DNA of 64,000 nucleotides from Mytilus trossulus (Eukaryota; Mollusca; Bivalvia; Mytilida; Mytilidae): positions 35,850,692-35,914,691 of the forward strand of contig NC_086380.1 in assembly GCF_036588685.1 (NCBI RefSeq). The letters are read 5' to 3'. Both the position numbers and the translations under genes were made by a program. A model generated the notes under the pieces. It did no database searches. It was given only the letters and a program-made list of their open reading frames with translations, and was not told the origin of the DNA. Each line of letters begins with the position of its first letter. Position 1 is the stretch's first letter. Of this stretch, positions 11,842 to 24,289 are shown one piece after another.

Positions 11842-14800
11842 TTATGATGCATCCTCTCCTTCTAGGTCTTGTACTTGTTCCTGTTTCTGTTCTGTATCTG
11901 CAAAAACAAATTGTATAGTTTAACAAAAGTTTTTACATGATTTGCAAATTTACAAATACAAATACATGAATGTGATTGGATTGTTAAAACAAGTTTCCCT
12001 TTCAATCTTTACACATCAATAGACAAGTAGTAAAAAATTATTTTCAATGATTGGTGTTGGCTTTAGCTTTACATCACTTCAGCATCAAGGGAGTTTTCAT
12101 GAAGGCTTTGAGCACATCTGCTTGTTTATGTTGAAAAAGATTTCATTCGTTTGCTTATGTTTTTTATTCTTGACAATTGAGAATATGTTTCGACTTGTTT
12201 TGAAGAGGAGGTCCTCAAGTTCTACTTCTAGCAATAATTCTTTATATATGTGAACACCTTCATTTGTTTGGATTTTTGATTTTAGAAACAACACAATCAA
12301 ACTTGACACGGATTTAGAACAAGTGTTCTGACAAAAAAAAAAAGATTTGTCAATATCCAGGTTTACCTCCATTTTGTCATCAGCAACACCATATTAAAAT
12401 TTGAAAAGCATCAATTAAAAAGTTCTTATTAAGTTATTGCATGGAAACAGCTGGCGTCACTTTAATACTTCAACAAATCAATAATCACATTCCTCGTCTG
12501 ACAAGTGAAAACTGGTTTGAAAATATGTACTCAATTTCTTTGTGAACTTTCAAATCCATCCATTTAGCAATACTATATTCATTACTTGGATAATTATAAG
12601 TCTGCTATCAACTCAAGTTGAATAGAAGCTAGAGAACAGTAATGTTTGTCTGGTTAGGCCACCCATATATTTTTCCTTTTCTAGTCCTATTAATTCTAAG
12701 AATATCAAAATCAATTAGACTTTTTTAATGAATGAAAGTTTTTCTCAATGTGTCTTAGTCATTCTATTTTACCCCAGACTCTTTTCCCACTATAGAATGG
12801 GACAATTCTCTAATTCAATAAAGAAATATATTCTACTGTTACGTCTTGGTTGAATGCTTACCTTCACCTTGCATATCTGATGTCCAAAGTGTTAAATTAT
12901 CTCTTAGCAACTGCATTATTAACGTTGAATCTTTATAGCTCTCTTCACTTAAAGCATCCAATTCTGATATAGCTTCATCAAATGCTGCTTTTGCTAACCT
13001 ACAAGCTCTGTCTGGCGAGTTTAGGATCTCATAATAGAACACAGAAAAGTTCAGTGCTAAACCTAGACGTATAGGATGAGTAGGTGCTAGATCTGTATGA
13101 GCTGTATCACTAGCAGCTTTATAGGCGACTAAACTGTTTTCTGCAGCTTCCTTTCTATCATTTCCTGTAGCAAATTCAGCCAAGTATCTATGGTAATCTC
13201 CTTTCCTGAAAATGTATAGGTTGTTTTTTACAGTACAATACAAATGCATACATCAATGTGTACATGTATCTTGATTTATGTAGAATGCACAAGGTGTTTT
13301 GAATAGAATATAGAATATTCAAACTGAGCTAAGTGGTAGCATAAACCACTCAAAAGTTGTCAACAATCTACATTTCAATGGCAATTAATGGACATTGAAG
13401 AAGAATTTTAAACTGTGTACATGTATACTGTATTGATTTTCAGTTTCTAGACCCATTCTGTTTGAAAACACATTTTAAACCTGAATGAATGAAACTCACA
13501 ATTTCACTTTCCTAACATGTACATCACCTGACTATCACACAGAAAATCGAGTGAACTTTTTGTCAGCAGAAGTAATTTTGGAAATGCTCAATTAATGGTG
13601 CATACATGTAGTTTACATGTGAATATCATGAAAATGTTCTTTAGAATTAAATAAATTTGTTTTACATTATTTTACTTTCAGTATGTATGCATAGGTCAGA
13701 TACAATTATGAAAGATATTTTTTTAAATTGAAAACCAACAATAAAAACAAACTTGCGCTGTACTTTAAGATTCCTCAATATATCTGTCTAATCTATATCA
13801 TGGAAGATTATGTATAAACATTCAGTTTATTTCGTAATGCAATCTGTCACTTCAGTCTACCATAACAAAATATAATCCAAATGATAAATATGCAGGAAAT
13901 TCTTAATCCACTACTTTAGTACTTTATAATACACTACACTCACATTTTATAATAAAATACTTTTGATTCACCATTTGTTGCTTGTGGGATCAGATTTTTA
14001 TCTAATATATCTAAAACACTGTTGCAAATGCCTTTAAGCTCCTCTTCAATCTATAAAAGAAATAAAACGTAAAGGCTAACCTGGAATGAGGTTTATTTAA
14101 GGCAAAATAAAAATATATGTGTGGTTCCATAAATTGGCTAGATATCTACCAACTCAATTTTGGACTGAACAATGTTAGAGAGTGAAGATCTAAAGTTATA
14201 CAACAGTGCTACATAAAGGACAAAGTAAAAGATCTGATTTTTATAACATAAGGAGTTTCAATTTTCAGAAAACTTCTGTCAACTTCCTTTGTACACTGAT
14301 CTTGTGTTATAAAAGAATGTGGGAGTACAACAAAACAAAACTGAACAAATGTTGTTTAGCTGGGGGCTATATTTGTACATGGTCACAATTTGAGATAAAA
14401 CAATACTTATTTCTGATAATCATGTTTTTTTAAGTCTGCACTTCTGTTTTTTGCTGTATGAATAAATTGTGCAACTTGTAATTCTAAAACATTGTGTACC
14501 TAACAAATTAGACCTGCAGAATCTGAAGTGTTAAACTTCATGGACTCAACATATTTAAGCTTCAAAGTTTGACTTATTTATTTCTATTGTACCTTAGTTC
14601 TATATTCTTTCATTTGTTCTTTCTTTTCACTTTCCCCTTTCGATTCTTCCTTTTGTTCTAAACTACTCATTATCCGCCATGATGCCCTTCTTGCTCCAAT
14701 TACATTTTTAAATGCTACAGATAAGAGGTTCCTTTCTTCTACAGATAAATCCACATTCATTTGTGCAACCTTCTTCATACATTCCACCATTTCTGTAAAA

Positions 14801-17800
14801 AAAATGGTTTCAATGCTAAATATATATATATGGCTATTCTACAACTAAGAAAATAACTTAAGCGAGGCCAGTTTCAGCTGGCCCCTTAACAAATATAGTA
14901 TGCTAGTTAAGCTAAATGGAAACTCCCCTGGTTACATTTAAAGTTAGGCTAAAAAAAATATAAGTCAGTTTCACATTTCCGACCAACCCTGACTCAAAAC
15001 CCTCAACCCTAGATATTTATTCAATTCTGGAAAAAAATCGTTTCCGGTCCGATCAACATCTGTATCTTACCATGCCCAAACAATCAAAATGACTGCTCCC
15101 AGCACAAATGTGCTACAATTAATTACATAAGGTTTCAAAAATGCAACACTGGAAGGATAAGTCAATTAAAGCTTCTTTGAAGAGATTACATCATTTTGGG
15201 GTACAGGACCCTAACCAAACATGACATTTAACTGACTGCAGACTGACAGGGAGTGCAAAACAAAATTAGAAAACAGACATATTTTTTTTGGGGTCTTATA
15301 TAGAGGCATACTCAAGAATAATGTTAAGTGGTGCTACACACATTCACACATACTAGATCAGGAGTTTGTGGTAATAAACATTGTTGATAAGTTTCATATT
15401 TGGTCGAGGTAAACTCAAGTGAGAACAGAAATGAATATTCCGCAATTTGTCCATTTGTAATTGGACATATATTTTACAATATTTTATCGTATGTTTTTAT
15501 ATGTTGTGATGTTATGCTATTGTTTTAGAAAAAGGGAGAAGGTTTGGGCCCATTAAAACGTTTAATCCCGCTGCAAATGTTTGCACCTGTCCTAAGTCAG
15601 GAATCTGATGTACAGTAGTTGTCGTTTGTTTATGTAATATATACGTGTTTCTCGTTTCTCGTTTTGTTTATATAGATTAGACCGTTGGTTTTCCCGTTTG
15701 AATGGTTTTACACTAGTAATTTTGGGGCCCTTTATAGCTTGTTGTTCGGTGTGAGCCAAGGCTCCGTGTTGAAGGCCGTACTTTAACCTATAATGGTTTA
15801 ATTTTTAAATTGTTATTTGGATGGAGAGTTGTCTCATTGGCACTCACACCACATCTTCCTATATCTATATCTCAAGAAATATTAAACTGATGCCACCTTA
15901 ATTCAAACCTGATCATGTTTAAAGCTGTTAAAAGCCTTGTGTACAAGTTTCATTGAATTAGGCTGAGGCAAACTAAAGTTAAAGAACAGAAACCAGTTTC
16001 AGGACCTACGAGCAGTTAAACTTGATGCCCCATGTGCTACAGCAGGCACGTAAAACGTAAACCTTAGACCAACAAAGACCTATATATGACAGACATACAT
16101 GTAAAACTTTGTAAGGGTTCCATGGAACCCAGTGTCTCGCCTACTTTTGCTATTAATCGCGAACGAACAAAAAAAATCAATAAAAATATTCCACTCGATA
16201 CTATCTTTTGATTGTAAGAAGCTTCTGTCTAAGTTCGAAAAATCCAGGATAGTTGTGAATCTAACAAATGTTTTAAGATTTTTAACTGCAGAGTGCAGAC
16301 TATGTTATGTTGTTAAACTGGAAGAAAAATAAGTTTATAAGTAAAATACAGATAAACAAGACAAAATATCCTTCTAAATATTAGCTTTTAATTATAAAAT
16401 CATATACAGTCGATTCCACTTAATTGCATACCGCTTAATAGCATAATTCGGTTAATTGCATACTTTTCTCCTGCACAAAACCATTTCCCATTCACCTAAT
16501 GTTAAATTGTCCGGTTATATGCATAGCCTTACAAGTGGCATTTCGGTTTATTGCATAGAAAATAATCGCCAGCTAGATATGCTGAGTTAAAACTGACGAG
16601 ATTTTTGACCGGAAACGGCAATTTGGTAAGTATATTTTTCTTGAATGCATCATAATTTTTATTATTATTTCACATTTACTTGTGTGTTATTCAAATAAAG
16701 TTTTAAAACAGTAGCTTTCGTGTTTATATGATTATAGAAAAGGCCTCGATGTGTACACAGGTAAAGTTTCCCATATTCTATTTTAAGCCTCGAGGTCATA
16801 AAAATGTCAATCAGCTGATTGTTGTAAAAACACAACCATTCTATGATCTTCTATCTCAAAAGGTGTTAATTATTGATTGGATTTCAAACATTGTTCATAG
16901 ATTATATTTTGGGTGAATTTTTAAAACATTAACGCCTGCTAATTATCGATCATTATCCAATGTGTAATTTCGTAATTCAGCTTGGGTGATCTACATTTAT
17001 GTTAAATATTACAGGGCATTTATATATGGTTGAAGAATTTTATACATCAATCTTTCCTTTTTAATATTTTTCTAAAAGAAAATTAACTTCTGATTATTAT
17101 ATTTTCTCACTTTTAACACTCGTGTCCAGCAAATAACCCGTGCATGGCCCCACCACCTGTTAACTGCTTTGCATAAACACAACTAGCGGTGTTAAAGTAA
17201 CAGTGTCACATCACTGTGTAATTGGTAAATGCTGAATATCAAAGGCAGTTCATTACACAATTATTGTTTACAATGATTATAAACTGTAGTATTGTTAAAC
17301 AGTTTGTTTTAAACAAAGCGTAACAATTTAATTTGTACATCCGGGTCATAGAAACAAATCTAATTTTAGAACAATTTTATTATCGTATCTCAGGTAAAGG
17401 AAAAGTCGGTACATAAATAAACAAAAACAAAATGTGTTTATAAACTTTATTGAAAGAATACACAATGAAATAAAATGTATGACAGTAGACAAATAACTTT
17501 TATTAGAATAAATAAGCATTCATTATGTTGTAAGTGGACTATGGACGTACATCTTTCTTCTTTGCTGATCTGCACTATCGATGTCATTTGACTCCGTAAT
17601 TTGTCATTTCGGATATAAGCATACTCCGCTTTATTGCATAATTTCGTCTGACAAATAGGCTATGCAAATAACCGGAATGTACTGTACAAGCTTTTGTCCA
17701 AGTTTGGTGAAAATCCAGGAAAATATAAGAAAGTAATTAAATTTTTTAAAACTTTAACCTCAGAGTGAATGTATTGTTTCCTAGCGAAAAACAGTCTATT

Positions 17801-19753
17801 TATAAGTAAATTACAGAATGGAATTTTATTTTTTATAAAATTTATCCCTGGATACTATCTTATGATCATCAACTTGCTTCTGTCCAAGTTTGGTACAAAT
17901 CCAGGACAGTTTTAGAAAGTTATTTAAATTTCAAAAACTTATAACCACAGTGTGAATATTTGTGGACACTGTTGGTGACTGAATGTAGGATTGCTAGGTC
18001 TCGCTTTTTCATATAACTTTAGTCAAGATGCTTATGGCCTGTACAGATGATTTAACAAGCCTTGGATGCAGAGTCTGTGGCCATGTGTGAAGACTATGTT
18101 GGGTTATGTAGGGATACAAGAAATCTTTTTATTTTGTAATAAATATTAAAAGTGGCAACAGTGTAAGCTCTATAGGCTTCCTAGAATTAATTATGATTGG
18201 GGTTTTTTATGTTCATTAGAATACAAAAATTTCCCAACAACTAAAGTGCATAGTGAAGACTTTTAGAGCTTACAAAAAAAATAAAAATAGGTTTGGTTCC
18301 TGTTTATACATCATGTACATACCGCAAAAATAGTCAGTTGATCATGATTTATATTTTGCCTGCTTGCATTGATTTCTATAAGCATTTTTTTAAAGGTTAA
18401 ACTGTCAGCGCCATAAATGTTTCCTTTAGAGTTTATGGTTCGATTTTATCAACCAAAAGATAAGCTCACTAACTCAAGTTGACATTTTAAAGTTAGCCGG
18501 TCAATATTACCAATAAGATCATAACAATTTCTGGACAAATCTGCACTACATGTACATATGGGGTAGAAGTGATGGACTTCTATACACCTTATCGCTATTT
18601 GTCCGCCATTACTGGACATCACACAGGGTCCCGTAAAATTTTGACGTCATAATTCAAAATGTCTGACGCCACAATGGAAAAGTGATTGTTGTATGACGCC
18701 AATAGTTCAAGCGGAACAGATTCTCGGGTCAAGCGGAAATAGCGATAAGGTGTATTACAGCGAACAAAAATGGTATCCAAGACCAGTTTTTGGTTGGACA
18801 ATCATTGAGTGAACATCTTTTGGGCCTAAGATTTTTACCAAATAGTTGTTTCATCAATGTTTATTAGAAAAGATGGTGACAAACCCAATAAAGGGTATTA
18901 AGACGTTTCGTTTGACTATACAATGACCAATTTTTGACAGGACATATTTCAGGATTGGCGGTATGTCTATAGATGCATTATTTATAGAACATCACACAAT
19001 TGAAATAGTAAATAAGATTTTTGGAATAGTAAAAAATTGCAGATTAAGTTCTACCGAGGCCACTCCTTCAAGTTTTATTTCCTTTATTATTACAATCAAC
19101 AGTTATAACTCGTCTACAGGGGGATTGAAAATTATATCATACACATGTAAGGAAAACTCTTTGAATTATGAGCAGTCAGAAGGGTACACCATTTAACATT
19201 AAATTATATGTCTGGGAGTTTAAAGAATGACTGTTCAAACTTCAAATGTGTAATACATTTCAAATGATTTTCCAATGTTCACCATTGCAAAACAATATAT
19301 AATTGGTAGATTGAACTTCAAGAAACCTAACGATACATGGGCGTAGTGCATATTTTACATTTATTTAGAACAGTTTACTGGCATTTAATATTTAAAATCT
19401 GCATTTAGAAACAACTAGAATCACCCAAAATGGCGACCGTCAGTGTCATGTCAATATCCATGGACACAACTGCAAATATTATCCTCTGCGGACAATTACA
19501 GTTTAAAACATAAACCAGTAAATTATAAAACATAACATGCAATCAGAATATCAGACATAAAGGTAATTAAGAGGCATAAATTAGAAGTTTTAACTGCTTC
19601 CTCGTCTTAAATTATGCGAGAGGAAGTAATGCAAGATAGCCGACATATTTTGATTGAATCGTTGACATGTATCGTAAACGAATAAATACCATCATATCTT
19701 TCGGCCTGTTCAGCCAACTTGGCCATGTAAACTAAATCCTCTCTATCAGCCAT
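11842..19753 (-). CDS. YWHAE: 14-3-3 protein epsilon, complete, five coding exons
   Basis: Exons on the minus strand: 19753-19690, 14792-14593, 14050-13944, 13205-12862 and 11897-11842 (TAA). They total 771 bases, 256 residues, all junctions in frame, close to the usual 255 of 14-3-3 epsilon. The start [20 protein letters not shown] is the classical N-terminus. Phosphopeptide-pocket residues are in place: K50, R57, R130 and Y131 (HRYLAEF). Both family signatures are visible: [11 protein letters not shown], with F for the common Y, and [18 protein letters not shown]. The tail after MQGE is acidic and variable, as expected. Family role: dimeric cytosolic adaptor that binds phosphoserine/threonine motifs in signalling and cell-cycle proteins. 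The first intron is about 4.9 kb and hosts several mobile elements. Epsilon is preferred over zeta-type paralogues from the N-terminus and the DMQGE tail. Confidence 0.95.
15525..15880 (+). repeat. Composite dispersed repeat ending in R3
   Basis: Reads GTTTGGGCCC, TTTGCACCTGTCCTAAGTCA, then at 15722 GGGGCCCTTTATAGCTTG through TTGGATGGAGAGTTG to CACATCTTCCTATATCTA. This is the most complete R3 copy here and shows that the GCACCTGTCC module and R3 belong to one element of about 350 bp. It lies in the first intron of YWHAE. Confidence 0.65.
16100..18015 (+). repeat. Repeat R6 units interrupted by a pogo-like insertion
   Basis: Units with ATACTATCTT, TTCTGTCCAAGTTTGGT, AAATCCAGGA and AAAACTTTAACC phrases occur at 16190-16330, 17690-17830 and 17860-18000. 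The DNA element 16407-17684 sits between them. The same unit is found inside the inverted-repeat element at 35317-35768, followed in both places by a GAATGTAGGAT...GCTA-GTCTCGCT phrase. Confidence 0.6.
16407..17684. mobile_element. Non-autonomous pogo/Tigger-like DNA transposon
   Basis: The left end is CAGTCGATTCCACTTAATTG and the right end, read on the minus strand, is CAGTACATTCCGGTTATTTG. Both are followed by further GCATA-containing matches and both are flanked by TA (16405-16406 and 17685-17686). A CAGT start with TA duplication fits pogo/Tigger members of the Tc1/mariner superfamily. The 1278-bp interior has no DDE transposase frame; the 62-residue frame at 16728-16916 is unrecognised. 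It lies in intron one of YWHAE. Confidence 0.75.
18585..18752. mobile_element. 168-bp MITE with TA target duplication
   Basis: Perfect terminal inverted repeats CACCTTATCGCTATTT (18585-18600) and its complement (18737-18752), flanked by TA on both sides. Too short to encode anything. The 60-residue frame crossing it is not a gene. Probably a Tc1/mariner-type MITE. Confidence 0.8.
18753..19689. other. Intron sequence without recognisable content
   Basis: Remainder of YWHAE intron one. AT-rich; a 77-residue frame at 18963-19196 has no visible domain and starts in repeat-rich surroundings, so it was not called. Confidence 0.4.
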
Positions 19754-20930
19754 TTCGATGACCACAATTTACCAAAGATTCAGAAAGATTGTAAATTACT
19801 ATCGTAAACTGTTCTAAAATGGCCGATGCCGCCAATGAAAGTAGTTCCTTACTAACGGTTGTATCCATGCGCGGGAACAAGCCCATTCATGATTAATTCA
19901 TTTACTCACCATTTGCACACGGACGTAGTACGATATATTAATAATTTTACGATTGTCAATTTGACCTTGACTTCAATATGAATGCAAAAAATGTACAAAT
20001 TTAGTCATTTATGTCAAAAAATCTCTTTCATAACAACGTAATTTATTAAAAAGATAAAAAGCAACTATAGACACATCATTTCTAGCATTTTTTTTCGCAT
20101 CTTGCTGTTCACAGTTTTTTCAATTTAACAAATACCACGCAGGAGGAGGTTGCGTTAACTAGGTTGTCAGCTGGAATGTCAATTTCGTGAAGGACCCTCT
20201 GAAGATATGCAGCTTTTGTATTGTCAAAGCATTAACTTGAAAAGTGACTGAGCAGATGGAAAACATGTTGCGGAGAAGTGTTTTTTTTTTAAATAAATGT
20301 TAGTCAGAAAACTGTCTGCTAATCAATTCCGGTTCAAGCTGGTCGGCAAATTTTAGTCAATCTGATTAATCAGATCTAATAACGGTTGTCATGTGTCTTA
20401 TTCTCGTGTCATAGTCAATTCAAGGCAACTTAAATCACGGAACTTTATAATATATGGTCTATCTTATCGTACACTTCAGTGAATAATCTCTTTTAGAATG
20501 CAGTTTTGTCAAAGCCTTCATGCATTTCAATCAAATGCTGAATCTATTTAAGATTACAAAATCCTAGTCACGAATTCTGAGTTTTTTTTCAGTAAAATAT
20601 TATCATATTTAACTCTTTATAGTTTTATTTAGGGATCGACCTCTGTCCCAACCCGCTTCTTAATATTCCTTTATTTTAACTTTACTTGGAAACCATATTC
20701 CGTTATATGAGGTATATTAGAAGTAGCAATATTATGATCCGCCCTATGATCATGATGATGTGGGAAACAGATACATGATGGTTGCCGATTATATTCATAG
20801 CTGGAGCGGATCTTCTATTTGGCAGTCAGTGCTCCGAGTTTCTTTTATGCCTGGTAATTTACTTTAATTACCACCTTAAACGCATCCTTTTAGCTTCTAT
20901 ATGTGATAGCCTAAAATCTGTGTCCAGCCT
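19754..20930. other. Upstream region of YWHAE
   Basis: This must hold the 5' UTR and promoter of the minus-strand 14-3-3 gene. No TATA box at a convincing distance was picked out, and no coding sequence is visible. Confidence 0.4.
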
Positions 20931-20934
20931 TAAA

Positions 20935-21585
20935 ATAAACTCATCATAGATACCAGGATTGAACATTTAAATTTATAGTTTACGCCAGACGCGCGTTTTA
21001 ATTTGGTCTATACAGACTCATCAGTTGCGCTCGAATACAACATGTTAAAAAGGCTAAACAAAGGACGTTGTTCAAAGAGTATATAGAGGACCAACAATTC
21101 CTTAAAGTTTTGCCAAATACAGCTAAGATCAGCTAAAGTAATCTATTCCTGAGATGGAAAAGCCTTAAGTATTTCAAAAATTCAAAGTTTTGTTAACAGT
21201 TAAATTATAATTATGAACATATCAATGATAACTCAAGTCAACACAGAAGTGCTGACTATATACATGGCTGGTGGTACCCTCGGGGAATTAAAACTCCACC
21301 AACAGTGGCATCAGACCAGTGTAAATAAACTCATCATAGATACCAGGATTGAAATTTTATATATTAACGCTGCGGCCAGACGTGTGGTTCGTCTACAAAA
21401 CAAAGTTCATCAGTGACGCTCGAATACAAAAAGGTTAAAAAAAAAAAGCTTGCTGTTCGGTGTGAGCTCCGTGTTGAAGGCCGTACATTGACCTATAATG
21501 GTTTACTTTTATAAATTGTTATTTGGATGGAGAGTTATCTCATTGGCACTCATGCCACATCTTCCTATATCTAAATAAAGTACGA
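20935..21585 (+). repeat. R5 and R3 dispersed repeats
   Basis: Two R5 copies: TAGATACCAGGATTGAA ... CCAGACGCGCG ... GACTCATCAG ... GCTCGAATACAA at 20947-21045 and again at 21336-21440. Between them is TCAACACAGAAGTGCTGACT ... GGTGGTACCCTCGGGG. They are followed by an R3 copy (21450-21580) that lacks its first bases. The R5 phrases return on the opposite strand at 55040-55640. Confidence 0.65.
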
Positions 21586-21589
21586 TGTT

Positions 21590-22359
21590 AAAGTACATTG
21601 AGGACCAAAATTCCTAAAAGTTTTGCCAAATAAAGCTGTCCTTCCCTTAGATCTGTGGCCTCTCCCATGCATATTGCGTCACTCATAGACACCACAGTTC
21701 TATTTTGTTTTCTTCCTCCCCAGTTCTGTCCTTGAATTTCAACAAGTCAAACATTGTCCTTTATATGTTTTGCCTCAAACAAATATTATCAAAGTATCAG
21801 TAGATTATCATTAAAATTGTCAAAGCAAAGTATTAAAGAAAACAGCTGAACTTGGATGCAAAGAAAATCACGGATGATCGTTGCTAAAAGTAGTATTTTT
21901 CTATGCCGCTCACCTTAAAGTATATATGTGCGTAATCAACAACGGACATTCTCCAACATTATAGACGAGAATAGAATTCATGACAAAAAATTCTGTTTTG
22001 GAGTGGTCAAATATTTCCCATATATTGTCTTAATTTAAGTTCTTGACTTACTGATATTTTTATATTCTATTATAAAGATAGAAAACGAAAACCCTTAAAG
22101 GGCAACACCTCTATAATAAGGCGTCGACAAACGATTTCCACTATGCCTTATTTGTAGCACTTCTTTTAAAAAGGTTCTCTTTTTCAAGTATAGTTTTCAA
22201 GATAATACGCAATTTTTAAATGAAAAAGATTTAAAAAAAGTCATGGGAGGACAATAACTCCTAAATGAAGTCGTCTGACATATTTGACATATATGGACTA
22301 TATATTGGAAGAGCAAACCATTCTGAACGTTTTCGCCCATGTCAGATTTTTTGTATATA
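21590..22359. other. Intergenic, one decayed repeat fragment
   Basis: Around 21945-22010, ACGGACATTCTCCAACATTATAGA followed by GAATTCATGACAAAA resembles the start of the R4-related sequence at 29640 and 47090. Nothing else is recognised. Confidence 0.4.
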
Positions 22360-23120
22360 CTAGAGCACACCCGTGATATCGCGGGTCCGTGACTGAATTA
22401 AAGTATATAACTATGCGCAAGCCTTATTTTAGTATTAGTATTGTCATATGATAAAGTCGTGCCGATTTTAAGACACACAGTTTTCTCTGCTTTCAAATCT
22501 TTCTGTTTGAACCCGTCGAACTGGAACTTATCAATTATTGGTAATATTAATTATTTGGAAACGTGACAAAAGGTCCTGGAATGGGGTATTTTTTAATCAA
22601 CAGATTTGTCCTATATTAGTTATGAATAAAGTTGAATTCTTTGATTCGCTGTTTAACGTCATACCCGCTGACAAATTGAAAACTGTACCTATACGCCTTA
22701 TTTTTAGTCCAGATTTTTAGTATTCGTATTGTTAACCTCTTAGAAAGTCTTACTGATTAAAATACTACAATAGGTAACAATTTGACAATTTAGTAGTGTC
22801 AACCCTGTGATTATGACCCGTGTATATAGCATATTAATCTTAAATACACCGTTTGGTGGTGCGCCTGTCAGATGCGGAACGTACAGATAAGGTAATAGGT
22901 AACAGGTGACTATACTATTGGTATCGGTATCGGACCCGACCCGGAACTTCTTAATTATTGGCTATATTAATTACGTGGAACACAAAAGGACCTGGAGTGA
23001 TGTAATTTTTAATCTACACCTTTGTACTATATTAGTTGTATATAAAGTTGAATTCTTTGATTCGTCGATTTTACGTGATGACGGCTGACAAATTGGACCT
23101 CGTCTTTTTAGTATTATAGA
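22360..23120 (-). mobile_element. Non-autonomous Helitron-like element, copy 1
   Basis: Read on the minus strand it begins TCTATAATACTAAAA after an A, and ends with the hairpin ACCCGCGATATCACGGGT, then GTGCT and CTAG, followed by T. A 5' TC, a 3' CTRR (CTAG) preceded by a short palindrome, insertion between A and T, and no target duplication are the Helitron diagnostics. The 761-bp body contains an imperfect internal duplication: units near 22525-22690 and 22945-23100 share AATTATTGG-ATATTAATTA and AAAGTTGAATTCTTTGATTC. No Rep/helicase is present. A close copy lies at 57955-58726. Confidence 0.8.
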
Positions 23121-23194
23121 TTTATAAACTCGGGTTTTCAAAGTAGTAGTCAAAACTTGCATATTACCCGAGGTTCTACTTTTATAGCAAAGGC

Positions 23195-23760
23195 CAGAGG
23201 CTCCTGATTTAGGACAGGCGCAAAATAGTAAACTAGAAACATGTTTCTTGTTGGCCCTTTTTCTGCCCCTTATTTCTAAATGTTCAGGGATATTAACCCC
23301 AAACTGACAACAAGCCTTCCATTCATTATATGGAACATTGTGTGAGAGATCCATACAGTTAAACATAAGTTATTGTCCCGAAACTTCAAAAATGCTTGTT
23401 TTTGACCCCTTTTTGGTCCTTAATTCCTAGACTGTTTGCCCCATAACACTTAAAATAAATCCCAACCTTCTTCTTCTGGTATGAACATTGTGGTACATTT
23501 TCAGAACAATTGAAATACTTATACAAAACTTATTGTCCTGAAACTAGATAAATGCACGATATGTTTTGGGCCCCTAATTTCTAAACCCTTGGGACCATAA
23601 CCACCAAAATCAATCCCAACCTTCCTTTTGTGGTATAAACATTGTGTTAAAATTTTATTGATTTCTATTTACTTATACTAAAGTTATTATCCGGAAACCA
23701 TCCGTCTTCGGTAGACGCTGACGCTAATATATACGACCAATTTTTGCGGTCGTATAAAAA
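23195..23760 (-). mobile_element. Antisense copy of repeat R1
   Basis: Ends with GCGGTCGTATAAAAA at 23745-23760. On the minus strand it then gives the R1 core phrases: AAGTAAATAGAAATCAA, AAAAGGAAGGTTGGGATTGA, CCTAATTTCTAAA in complement, over roughly three tandem units. The frame 22971-23366 is derived from it and from the adjacent Helitron. Confidence 0.7.
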
Positions 23761-23885
23761 CTCCCCAGTGTCGCCAAATGGAGCCATGCCTGGGTTATAA
23801 TAATCTGATACTATAATATAGTATTTCAAACAATTTTAAGAACAGTACAAATTCATAAATATGACCATTATGCGGCATTATCAAT

Positions 23886-24110
23886 GAGGGCCCTCATGGG
23901 GTTTTTGATTATGTGATTACTTGGCCGTTTTTTTAATGATTATTTGATTATTAAGCCAAATATTTCATGATTATTTGATTACCTAGGACTGTATTTTTAG
24001 TTTATGATTATTTGATTACTAAAGGTAAGCAAATATTTAATGATTATGTGATTATATTGGCAAAAAAATGGTGATTATGTGATTACTAGGACCCCCCATG
24101 AGGGGCCTCA
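23886..24110. mobile_element. MITE with TGATTAT internal repeats
   Basis: GAGGGCCCTCATGGGG at the left and CCCCCCATGAGGGGCCTC at the right form imperfect terminal inverted repeats, extending into ATTATCA / TGATAAT. The interior is a run of about seven TGATTATNTGATTA phrases. No coding capacity. Confidence 0.6.
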
Positions 24111-24289
24111 TCAATGATAATTAAAATGACTACTGTGATGGTGTTAACCTCGGGATGGAATCCTCCACCAGAAGTGACATCGCTATAGACATTATTTACT
24201 ACATTTACACTGTATTAGATAACATTATATATATAATCAAAGATATATATAATCCTGAAAGTAACGTTGCAAAATTAAAATAGTCCGAA

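Noticed and set aside
12097..12372. 91-residue minus-strand frame next to 14-3-3 exons
   Set aside because: It lies in the last YWHAE intron and has no domain; the exons on both sides join in frame without it.
22971..23366. 131-residue minus-strand frame
   Set aside because: It spans the border of the Helitron-like element and an R1 copy.
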